From the NCBI RefSeq assembly GCF_024721305.1, contig NZ_JAMXOD010000025.1, forward strand, positions 1-38,659: a stretch of DNA of 38,659 nt. Reading direction: 5' to 3'. The notes beneath the pieces are model-generated. The model was not told where the DNA came from, did not search any database, and saw nothing but the letters and a program-made list of their open reading frames with translations. Positions within the stretch are counted from its first letter, which is position 1; every line of letters begins with the position of its first letter. This document shows positions 1 to 6,316 of this stretch, one piece after another. The position numbers and the translations under genes are program-made. This DNA is from Aequitasia blattaphilus (GTDB lineage: Bacteria; Bacillota; Clostridia; Lachnospirales; Lachnospiraceae).

Positions 1-118
1 TGTCTATAATTCGATTTTTCTTTCCATCAACAAGTATACATTGGAACTTCTCACCACCAGTGTTTCCTTTAAACTCATCGATACAGAGCACTTTAGGAAG
101 AGACATAGGCTTAGGGTA
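1..118 (-). pseudogene. ISL3-family transposase fragment, cut by left window edge
   Basis: Reading the minus strand from about 118 down to 1 gives an open frame with YPKPMSLPKVL, then CIDEFKGN, GGEKFQCILVDGKK and RIID. This matches the start of the DDE catalytic domain of ISL3-type transposases, where the first acidic residue sits in an IDEFKGN-like motif. The N-terminal zinc-finger and helix-turn-helix part expected upstream (to the right) is not visible: the frame runs into a perfect hairpin at 141-182. I therefore read it as a 5'-truncated element whose remainder may lie outside the window. ISL3 assignment is from motif memory, not a search. Confidence 0.7.
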
Positions 119-140
119 TAGGAAAAAGATAATTAGAGCA

Positions 141-182
141 AAGAAACGCCAAAATCGACATTCACCGATTTTGGTGTTTCTT
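141..182. terminator. Strong 17-bp hairpin, likely (bidirectional) terminator
   Basis: Arms 141-157 and 166-182 pair over 17 bp with a single G-U/A-C position, around the 8-nt loop ACATTCAC. The arm ends carry A-rich and T-rich runs, as in bidirectional intrinsic terminators. It separates the transposase fragment from the Fic region; a terminus-like structure of a mobile element is an alternative. Confidence 0.55.
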
Positions 183-235
183 AGTAGGGAGTTATTTTAC
201 ATCCCCTTTTTAAAATATTAATAAATGTCTGTGGC

Positions 236-388
236 ATGATATCTGCGCACAGTATCAATGCCTGGAATTATGTTGTTTATTTTGCAAAAGTGATGAAACC
301 AAAAGTTGAATTTTTTGAATCATATGATATAATGAAGCAAGATAACACGCAAGATAACACGCAAGATAATAAGCAAGATAGGAAGTGA
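236..388 (+). CDS. Possible 50-aa small protein or gene remnant with QDNT repeats
   Basis: An open frame runs from codon 188 to a TGA at 386-388, with an ATG at 236. It has a plausible protein composition (INAWNYVVYFAKVMKP) and ends in MKQDNTQDNTQDNKQDRK. The 12-bp DNA repeat at 337-382 is therefore a four-codon QDNT repeat. It stops 4 nt before the Fic start. QDN/TQD-type repeats are, as I recall, common in linkers of AlbA_2 (Schlafen-like) and Fic proteins ahead of a winged helix, so this may be the C-terminal remnant of such a gene. There is no clear ribosome site at 236. I do not recognise the protein and coding status is uncertain. Confidence 0.3.
   Translation: MISAHSINAWNYVVYFAKVMKPKVEFFESYDIMKQDNTQDNTQDNKQDRK
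306..333 (+). promoter_or_regulatory. Candidate sigma-A promoter for the Fic gene
   Basis: TTGAAT at 306-311 and a consensus TATAAT at 328-333 are separated by 16 bp. Transcription would begin near 340, inside the 12-bp repeat tract. The -10 overlaps a possible small reading frame (236-388), so only one of the two readings may be real. Confidence 0.45.
337..382 (+). repeat. 12-bp tandem repeat, about 3.8 copies
   Basis: GCAAGATAACAC occurs at 337-348 and 349-360, a diverged copy GCAAGATAATAA at 361-372 and a partial GCAAGATAGG at 373-382. The tract ends 10 bp before the Fic start. It is in frame with a small open reading frame as QDNT units. Repeat number could vary by slippage. Confidence 0.9.
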
Positions 389-392
389 TTTA

Positions 393-1385
393 ATGAGCGA
401 CAATAACCCGCCTTTTGATATCACACATAAAATGCTCTCTTATGTGAGTAGCATTTCTGAAAAGATAGGCAATATTAATTATCAGCACAACCTTGAATCA
501 AAGCCCCATTTGAGAAGGAATAATAAGATTCGTTCCATTCATTCATCGTTAAAAATCGAAGCCAATTCACTCACATTAAGACAGGTTCGGGATGTAATCA
601 ACGGTCACATAGTAATTGGCGAACAAAAAGAGATTCGTGAGGTGAAAAATGCATACGCAGCATATGGAAAAATTACCTCAATTAATCCATACGACTTAAA
701 CGATTTAAACGAAATGCATGGAGTAATGACAAAATATCTTGTTGATGAATCGGGCTGCTTTAGAAGTGGAGAGGAAGGTGTATTCAATGGTGACGAATGC
801 ATTTTTATGGCACCACCAGCACGGCTTGTTCCAGCGCTTATGAACAACTTATTTCAGTGGATGCAATGTGAGAAGGATAAAATTCATCCACTAATATTGT
901 CAAGTGTATTCCATTATGAATTTGTGTTTATTCACCCGTATGCAGATGGTAACGGTAGAATGGCAAGGCTATGGCACTGCGTATTTCTTACAAAGTGGAA
1001 AAGTGTTTTTGAGTTTATCCCGATTGAAAGCCAGATAGAAAAATTTCAGGATGGATATTATAATGCCATTGCACAGTGTCACAAGGATGGTAAATCAAAC
1101 GTCTTTATCGAATTTATTTTACAACAGATAGATACTGTGCTTTCTGAAATACTAATACAATTGAGCATGAATACAGAAGGCCTGTCAGATTATGTCAAAA
1201 GAATGCTTGCTATTATGGAGTATGATATACCATATTCGTCGAATGAAATAATGGATAAGCTCAAGCTTAAATCAAAAGAAACTTTCAGAAAGAATTATAT
1301 GAATCCTGCGATCAAAAGTAACTTGGTTAAAATGACCATTCCAGACAAGCCAAACAGTAAAAATCAAAAATATGTAAAGTTGTAA
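393..1385 (+). CDS. Fic-domain protein (probable AMP transferase), class II
   Basis: The 330-residue protein carries the Fic catalytic motif HPYADGNGRMAR at residues 181-192, with the catalytic His181 and the phosphate-binding GNGR loop. Fic enzymes usually transfer AMP from ATP onto hydroxyl side chains. Upstream, at about 50-61, HSSLKIEANSLT matches the N-terminal inhibitory helix (S/T-xxx-E-G/N) with Glu56, although Ala replaces the usual Gly after it, so auto-inhibition as in class II Fic proteins is expected. The C-terminal part (about 260-330) looks like a winged helix, typical of Fic proteins that bind DNA near their own gene. AGGAAG at 380-385 precedes the ATG by 7 nt. No antitoxin-like FicA partner lies alongside. 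Target unknown. Confidence 0.85.
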   Translation: MSDNNPPFDITHKMLSYVSSISEKIGNINYQHNLESKPHLRRNNKIRSIHSSLKIEANSLTLRQVRDVINGHIVIGEQKEIREVKNAYAAYGKITSINPYDLNDLNEMHGVMTKYLVDESGCFRSGEEGVFNGDECIFMAPPARLVPALMNNLFQWMQCEKDKIHPLILSSVFHYEFVFIHPYADGNGRMARLWHCVFLTKWKSVFEFIPIESQIEKFQDGYYNAIAQCHKDGKSNVFIEFILQQIDTVLSEILIQLSMNTEGLSDYVKRMLAIMEYDIPYSSNEIMDKLKLKSKETFRKNYMNPAIKSNLVKMTIPDKPNSKNQKYVKL

Positions 1386-1388
1386 TAA

Positions 1389-1415
1389 GAGACTAACCCG
1401 GTTTGGATTAGTCTC
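1389..1415. terminator. Hairpin between Fic and AraC-type genes
   Basis: GAGACTAA (1389-1396) pairs with TTAGTCTC (1408-1415) around an 11-nt loop. It lies between two convergent genes and could terminate both, but no long T-run follows on either side. Confidence 0.5.
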
Positions 1416-1450
1416 AATCTTAATGTTTCCAATGATATCACCGACATTTA

Positions 1451-2347
1451 TCACATCATAATACCAATATGTTTTTTTCGATACTGCATAGGAGAACATT
1501 CCATAATATTATGGAATGTTTTTGCAAAATAATTTGGGTCATTGAAACCAACGCTTTCCGCAATATCACCAATAGTATGTTCTGAATTTATGAGATATTG
1601 CAAGCTCTTTTCAATACGGTATTTTAAAATGAAATTAAAAATAGAGACTTTCATGTGACGTTTGAAAATACGGCAACACTCACTCTTGCACAAATTTAAT
1701 TCTTTCTCAATATCATCAAGGGTGATTTTTTCGCTATAGTGATTTTCGATGTAACTTAGGATTGTCCGAATCCGGGTATAGTTTCTTTTGTCATATAAAG
1801 GAGTATCAAGAGTAGTAAAAGCATTTTGATAAATGATTTTCCAAATGCGGTTTATGATAAAGACCATATCTAACTCATAACCTTCGGCTCTTTCTTGATC
1901 AAGGGAGAGCAGGTCGTGATAGAAATTACAAAGTTCTTGATAGCTTTTATCCTCAGGCTTAAAAAGGACAGAGGATATGCCAGGATTCAGAATGATTGGT
2001 TTGACGTATTTATCATAAAGCAAACTGTCTTCATATCCATAAATAATTTTTGGATCAAAGGTCAGTGAAATATAGTCACATACTTTGTTTTCATGATTTT
2101 TACCAGTGTGAAGGGCAGAAGAATTACAAAAAAGAATGTCTCCTTTCTGCAAATGATGAAGGGAGTCATTTATTTCATAAATCATTTCCCCCTCTGTTAC
2201 AAGAGTTACTTCGATTTCTGTATGCCAATGCCATAAAAAATTCCCTTGTTCATAACGTAAGATACTTTCTGGACTTATGAGTATGGGAAAGGCATCATTA
2301 CCGTGTCTTTTACGTTCCTTTTTTGTTGTATCTACAGCAATCTGCAT
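1451..2347 (-). CDS. AraC-family transcriptional regulator with cupin sensor domain
   Basis: The 298-residue protein has an N-terminal cupin-like ligand domain (about 20-110; HWHTEIEV at the first cupin motif, then HHLQKGDILF) and a C-terminal pair of helix-turn-helix motifs (about 190-295) with ITLDDIEKELNL and the AraC signature region IGDIAESVGFNDPNYFAKTF. The ATG at 2347 is chosen because AAGGAG lies 8 nt upstream; an in-frame GTG at 2356 overlaps that ribosome site. It is divergent from the ECF/kinase/reductase unit starting at 2536, so it probably senses a small molecule and controls that unit. Ligand unknown; sugar-type effectors are common for this architecture. Confidence 0.9.
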   Translation of the reverse strand: MQIAVDTTKKERKRHGNDAFPILISPESILRYEQGNFLWHWHTEIEVTLVTEGEMIYEINDSLHHLQKGDILFCNSSALHTGKNHENKVCDYISLTFDPKIIYGYEDSLLYDKYVKPIILNPGISSVLFKPEDKSYQELCNFYHDLLSLDQERAEGYELDMVFIINRIWKIIYQNAFTTLDTPLYDKRNYTRIRTILSYIENHYSEKITLDDIEKELNLCKSECCRIFKRHMKVSIFNFILKYRIEKSLQYLINSEHTIGDIAESVGFNDPNYFAKTFHNIMECSPMQYRKKHIGIMM

Positions 2348-2392
2348 GATAATCACTCCTTGAAATCAATATAGTTCTATTAATATAGATAT

Positions 2393-2421
2393 ATTCTAGC
2401 AATATAAAGAGAAAAAATCAA
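2393..2421 (-). promoter_or_regulatory. Candidate promoter for the AraC-type gene
   Basis: On the minus strand, TTGATT (2421-2416) and TAGAAT (2398-2393) are spaced by 17 bp, about 45 bp upstream of the start codon. The surrounding 2365-2450 stretch is very AT-rich with repeated ATATAG/CTATAT words, a likely site for autoregulation. Confidence 0.45.
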
Positions 2422-2535
2422 TATAATACTATCTACATTTTGAATAAACACGTTAGAAGATGAAAATATACGTGATACTAAGTTTTACATATGATATAGT
2501 AAAATTATTAGAGAAAATTTCAAGGAGTAATGAGA

Positions 2536-3114
2536 ATGAACAATAAAATCAACAAGATGATTATTTCGGCAATGATGATGGCAGTTGGATTCATATTGCC
2601 TTTTTTCACAGGGCAAATTCCGGAAGTAGGAAGTATGCTTTTACCGATGCACATTCCGGTTTTCCTATGCGGTCTGATATGTGGCTGGAGATATGGACTG
2701 GTAATAGGTGCGGCATTGCCGATTTTAAGATCCATAGTATTTGGGATGCCGATAATGTTTCCCATGGCGATTTCAATGGCTTTTGAACTGGCAGCTTATG
2801 GAATGATTGCAGGATTTTTATACAATCATTCAAAATGGAAGTGTATAAAGAGCCTCTACAAATCATTGATTCTTGCAATGATAGCAGGACGCTTTGTATG
2901 GGGAATCATTCAGGGTATTCTATTAGGGATTGGAGGAAATGCATTTACATGGAAGATGTTTTTATCAGGTACTTTGATGGGTTCAATCCCCGGTATTATT
3001 GTGCAGCTTTTATTCATCCCTGCAATTATGGTTGCCTTAGATAAAACGAAAATAGTGCCATTTAGTAAGATGCATAAGAATAGCGGAGAAAGGAAGGATG
3101 GGGTTGAAAGTTGA
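2536..3114 (+). CDS. ECF transporter substrate-binding (S) component
   Basis: A 192-residue, highly hydrophobic membrane protein with about six predicted membrane segments. LPMHIPVFLCGLICGWRYG near residue 40 and the following LPILRSIVFGMP segment resemble S components of energy-coupling-factor vitamin transporters. It would bind a vitamin or related small metabolite and work with a shared EcfA/A'/T module encoded elsewhere. The ATG at 2536 sits 8 nt after AAGGAG; an ATG at 2530 is too close to it. The C-terminus overlaps the next gene. Substrate cannot be read from sequence; the adjoining kinase suggests a compound phosphorylated after uptake. Confidence 0.8.
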   Translation: MNNKINKMIISAMMMAVGFILPFFTGQIPEVGSMLLPMHIPVFLCGLICGWRYGLVIGAALPILRSIVFGMPIMFPMAISMAFELAAYGMIAGFLYNHSKWKCIKSLYKSLILAMIAGRFVWGIIQGILLGIGGNAFTWKMFLSGTLMGSIPGIIVQLLFIPAIMVALDKTKIVPFSKMHKNSGERKDGVES

Positions 3115-3709
3115 AAGTGCAGTAGATGAGCTTCTGGATTGGATTCAATCCAGAAAGAAGCATAAAAGTCATTTAATGATAGGAATTGATGGGAGGTGTG
3201 CTGCCGGTAAAACAACACTTGCAAAGCGATTGGCACAGGAAATTAGCTGCTCATATAACGTAATCCCAATGGATTCATTCTTTTTACAAATGCACCAAAG
3301 AACAAAAGAACGTCTGAGTGAACCAGGTGGAAATATAGACTATGAAAGAGTGTTAGAAGAAGTAATTACTCCAGGAATTAAAAGGGAAGCATTTTCCTAC
3401 CGCCCTTATGATTGTAAGAAGCAAAGATTGATGGATAAAGTACAGATGGAACAAAGTGTAGTTACAATAATCGAAGGATCTTATAGCTGTCACCCATATT
3501 TTGGAGATCCTTATGATTTAAGTATTTTCCTTGATATACCAAAGGAAGAGCAGAAGGAACGTATTAGAAGGCGGAATCCAGAAGAATATGAGACGTTTAT
3601 TAGTCGCTGGATACCGATGGAAGAAAAATATTTTAATGAATTTAAGATAAAAGACAAATGTGATACAAGTTTTGTCCTGAATGAAGGAAGAAATGGAGGC
3701 AATGTATGA
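3098..3709 (+). CDS. Uridine-kinase-like P-loop kinase
   Basis: The protein of about 200 residues has a Walker A motif GIDGRCAAGKTT at about 29-40, followed by IPMDSFFLQ (substrate-site Asp), YRPYDCKKQ and IIEGSYSCHPYF, the arrangement of uridine kinase / phosphoribulokinase-type enzymes. The C-terminal IFLDIPKEEQKERIRRRNP resembles the lid region. It overlaps the ECF S gene by 17 nt and the aldo/keto reductase gene by 4 nt, so the three are surely co-transcribed. The ATG at 3098 directly abuts AGGAAGG, so a TTG at 3104 (6 nt spacing) may be the true start. A kinase acting on the nucleoside or vitamin imported by the neighbour is inferred; the true substrate is unknown. Confidence 0.75.
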   Translation: MGLKVESAVDELLDWIQSRKKHKSHLMIGIDGRCAAGKTTLAKRLAQEISCSYNVIPMDSFFLQMHQRTKERLSEPGGNIDYERVLEEVITPGIKREAFSYRPYDCKKQRLMDKVQMEQSVVTIIEGSYSCHPYFGDPYDLSIFLDIPKEEQKERIRRRNPEEYETFISRWIPMEEKYFNEFKIKDKCDTSFVLNEGRNGGNV

Positions 3710-4836
3710 TTTATAAAGAATTTCAAGGAATTGAGCTGTCATCATTAGGATTAGGAGCAATGAGACTCCCTGTAATTGATGGTGATGATAGCAGGATTGA
3801 TGAAGTGGCAGTAAAAGAGATGGTCTCCTATGCGTTAAAGGAGGGAATCAACTACTTTGATACTGCATGGGGATATCACGGAGGCAATTCTGAAACCGTG
3901 TTGGGAAGAGCTCTTAAGGATTATGATAGAGAGAGCTTTTATCTTGCTACAAAATTTCCGGGATATGATCTTGAAAATATGGGGAAGGTAGAAGAGATTT
4001 TTGAAAAGCAGTTGGAAAAATGTCAGGTGGACTATTTTGATTTTTATCTGTTTCATAATCTATGTGAAATGAATATTGATGGATATTTAGATGAAAAATA
4101 TGGAATCTACAAGTACTTGTCAGAGCAGAAGGAAAAAGGACGTATTCGATATTTAGGCTTCTCGGTACATGCAAGCTATGATACTTTTGTACGGTTCCTA
4201 AATGCATACGGAGATGCCATGGACTTCTGTCAAATCCAGCTGAATTATTTGGATTGGGATTTTCAAAATGCGAAGGCAAAAGTGGAATTGCTGAAGGAAT
4301 ACAATATTCCAATTTGGGTAATGGAGCCCCTTAGAGGCGGGAGCCTCGCATCATTGAAGGAAGAGGATGAGGCAAGACTAAAGAAACTGCGTCCGGAAGA
4401 AGGGATTCCCGCATGGGCTTTCCGCTACTTACAGACCATTCCCGAAGTAAAGATGATACTGTCTGGCATGTCGAATATGCAGCAGCTAAAAGAGAATATT
4501 AGAACATTTGAGACAGAGAAACCATTAAACGAGAAGGAAAAGGAAGTGCTTTTTGATATTGGCAGTGAAATGATTAAGAAAATAGCACTCCCTTGTACGG
4601 CCTGTCGTTATTGTATTAGCAAATGTCCAATGGAACTTGACATTCCGGGATTAATTGAATTGTATAATGAGCACTGCTTTACGGAAAATGGGTTTATTGC
4701 TCCGATGGCTCTTATAGCAATGCCGGAAGAAAAGCAACCGGGTGCATGTATTGGCTGCCGCCAGTGTGAATCAGTCTGTCCTCAGCAAATAAAAATATCC
4801 GTTGCAATGTCCGATTTTGCTGATAAGATGGCTTGA
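3706..4836 (+). CDS. Aldo/keto reductase with C-terminal 2[4Fe-4S] domain
   Basis: The 376-residue protein begins with an aldo/keto reductase barrel. LGLGAMRLP, NYFDTAWGYHGG (Asp and Tyr of the tetrad), ATKFPG (Lys) and YFDFYLFHNL (His) supply the catalytic residues. The C-terminus adds ferredoxin-like clusters CTACRYCISKCP (about 298-309) and CIGCRQCESVCP (about 348-359). This is the known Fe-S-fused AKR type of anaerobes, probably an NAD(P)H- or ferredoxin-linked oxidoreductase. The start overlaps the kinase stop (ATGA), with GGAGG ahead. Last gene of the AraC-linked unit; physiological substrate unknown. Confidence 0.88.
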   Translation: MIYKEFQGIELSSLGLGAMRLPVIDGDDSRIDEVAVKEMVSYALKEGINYFDTAWGYHGGNSETVLGRALKDYDRESFYLATKFPGYDLENMGKVEEIFEKQLEKCQVDYFDFYLFHNLCEMNIDGYLDEKYGIYKYLSEQKEKGRIRYLGFSVHASYDTFVRFLNAYGDAMDFCQIQLNYLDWDFQNAKAKVELLKEYNIPIWVMEPLRGGSLASLKEEDEARLKKLRPEEGIPAWAFRYLQTIPEVKMILSGMSNMQQLKENIRTFETEKPLNEKEKEVLFDIGSEMIKKIALPCTACRYCISKCPMELDIPGLIELYNEHCFTENGFIAPMALIAMPEEKQPGACIGCRQCESVCPQQIKISVAMSDFADKMA

Positions 4837-4924
4837 GCAGAATGCACAAAAAGAGATATGAAAATGAAAACGAAAATCGGTAATATTTACTACAGATAAA
4901 ATTTATCAATAAGAACAATTTAGT

Positions 4925-4954
4925 TTGACTAATCCTCCTTTGCACAAGTAATAT
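4925..4954 (+). promoter_or_regulatory. Candidate promoter for the DUF6110 / ATPase-remnant unit
   Basis: TTGACT (4925-4930) and TAATAT (4949-4954) with an 18-bp spacer lie just ahead of AAAGGGGG and the ATG at 4979. The -10 match is weak (4 of 6). Confidence 0.35.
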
Positions 4955-4978
4955 CAAAGTATAAAGGGGGATTTATTT

Positions 4979-5215
4979 ATGTGGGATATTTTTAAATTAA
5001 AGAGACTTGGTATTTTTGCTGGAGGTGTACTTTTTGGAACGGCTGGAGTGAAACTATTATCCAGTAAGGATGCCAAAAATGTATATACGAAAACAACAGC
5101 TGCAGTACTTCGTGGAAAAGAGTGTGTAATGAAGACTGCTACTTCTGTACAGGAAAATGCAGAAGATATTTTAGAAGAGGCAAAAGAAATCAATGAGAAA
5201 AGAAAAGTAGAGTGA
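4979..5215 (+). CDS. Small DUF6110-type membrane-anchored protein
   Basis: A 78-residue protein with one hydrophobic stretch near the N-terminus (GIFAGGVLFGTAGVKLL, about 11-27) and a charged helical tail rich in Glu and Lys. I recall this family as DUF6110, typically encoded just before a heavy-metal P-type ATPase with an HMA-like N-terminus. That is the arrangement here, since it ends 4 nt before the ATPase remnant. AAGGGGG precedes the ATG. Function is unknown; a small partner of the ATPase is inferred. It appears intact although the ATPase is not. Confidence 0.65.
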   Translation: MWDIFKLKRLGIFAGGVLFGTAGVKLLSSKDAKNVYTKTTAAVLRGKECVMKTATSVQENAEDILEEAKEINEKRKVE

Positions 5216-5219
5216 GCCT

Positions 5220-6165
5220 ATGAAATTTATAATCAAGCATGAAACAAAGGGAAGAATGAGAATTCACACTTGTAAGGAGTCCCTTAGTTATCGTGAGGCA
5301 GATACTTTACTCTATTACATTTACCGGTTGGTAAACGTGACGAATGTAAAAGTGCATGAGAACACGGGGAATGCAATCATCTATTACACAGGTGAGAGAG
5401 AGGAGATCATAACAGCTCTGAAAGCATATTCTTATGAGGATACCCAAGTAGAAGAAAGTCTGATTAAGTACTCAGGAAGAGCATTAAACACTTCTTATCG
5501 AGATAAGCTGGTATGCAAGGTATTACTTCGCTACATGGGAAAGCTTTTCGTTCCATATGCAGTAAGAGCTGTGTGGTCCAGTTTAAAAGCTTTAAAATAT
5601 GTATACAAAGGTCTGCGCTCTCTGGCAAGAAGGAAACTGGAAGTAGAGGTATTGGATGGAACAGCAATCGACGGTGAGGTTATCAGTGGCGTTGCTATGG
5701 TAAACCAGGCATCTCTGACAGGAGAATCAAATCCGGTAAAGAAATCCGCAGAAGGCTATGCATATGCAGGAACTGTTGTGGAAGAAGGGGAAGTAATTAT
5801 CCGCGTAAAAGAAACGACGGGATCAACCAGATACGAAAAAATCGTTGCCATGATTGAAGAGACACAGGCTCTTAAGTCTGGTGTTGAAAGTAAGAATTGC
5901 GATAAGCGATGGGGCAGAAATCGCAAGGGAGATTGCGGATATTACGATTTCGGCAGACAATCTTTATGAAATTGTAACCCTTAAACTTTTAAGCGATAGC
6001 CTTATGAAACGTATCAAAGGAAACTACAGAAGCATTGTAGGGATTAATACGGGTCTTATTGTACTTGGAGTAGGAGGATTTATTATGCCAACCACGACGG
6101 CCTTATTGCATAATCTTTCTACAATTGGAATAAGTGTTAAAAGTATGGAGAACTTACTATCCTAA
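5220..6165 (+). pseudogene. Heavy-metal P1B-type ATPase, degraded by two large deletions
   Basis: The first frame (5220-5969) encodes an HMA-like N-terminal region (about 1-140). It then jumps from LEVEVLDGTAI straight to DGEVISGVAMVNQASLTGES (end of the actuator domain) and TGSTRYEKIVAMIEE, omitting the first membrane helices and most of the actuator domain. After LKSGVESK the homology resumes in another frame (to 6165) with ISDGAEIAREIADITISAD and the last membrane segments ending SMENLLS. The phosphorylated DKTGT loop, nucleotide-binding domain and the metal-site helices are gone. About 315 residues remain of the roughly 700 usual for this family. It cannot transport ions; a short N-terminal product could still be made. 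Confidence 0.85.
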
Positions 6166-6210
6166 TAATTGTGCATATTTACTATAAAAGCAGTTAAAAA
6201 AATAACAAAA

Positions 6211-6239
6211 TTGTAATCAATTTACTAGGGTGATATAAT
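6211..6239 (+). promoter_or_regulatory. Promoter of the hydrogenase operon
   Basis: TTGTAA (6211-6216) and a perfect TATAAT (6234-6239) with a 17-bp spacer. The -35 overlaps an imperfect inverted repeat (ATAACAA / TTGTAAT), a possible repressor site. The predicted start near 6246 places a hairpin at the very 5' end of the mRNA. Confidence 0.65.
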
Positions 6240-6255
6240 TCTAATATACAAGAAA

Positions 6256-6284
6256 GAAAAAAGAACCATAATGGTTCTTTTTTC
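6256..6284 (+). terminator. Leader hairpin with U-tract ahead of the hydrogenase operon
   Basis: GAAAAAAGAACC (6256-6267) and GGTTCTTTTTTC (6273-6284) form a 12-bp stem with a 5-nt loop; the 3' arm is a T-run, so it reads as an intrinsic terminator. It lies downstream of the promoter at 6211-6239 and upstream of the ribosome site, so it may act as an attenuator or terminate upstream readthrough. Confidence 0.6.
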
Positions 6285-6316
6285 ATATTCAACTTGGATA
6301 AATAAGGAGGAGTTAT

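Noticed and set aside
5854-6165. A separate 103-residue membrane protein
   Set aside because: It is the out-of-frame C-terminal end of the degraded P-type ATPase, with no own ribosome site, not an independent gene.
6196-6225. Rex operator in the hydrogenase promoter
   Set aside because: The inverted repeat reads ACAA-TTGT, with arms in the opposite orientation from Rex sites (TTGT...ACAA).
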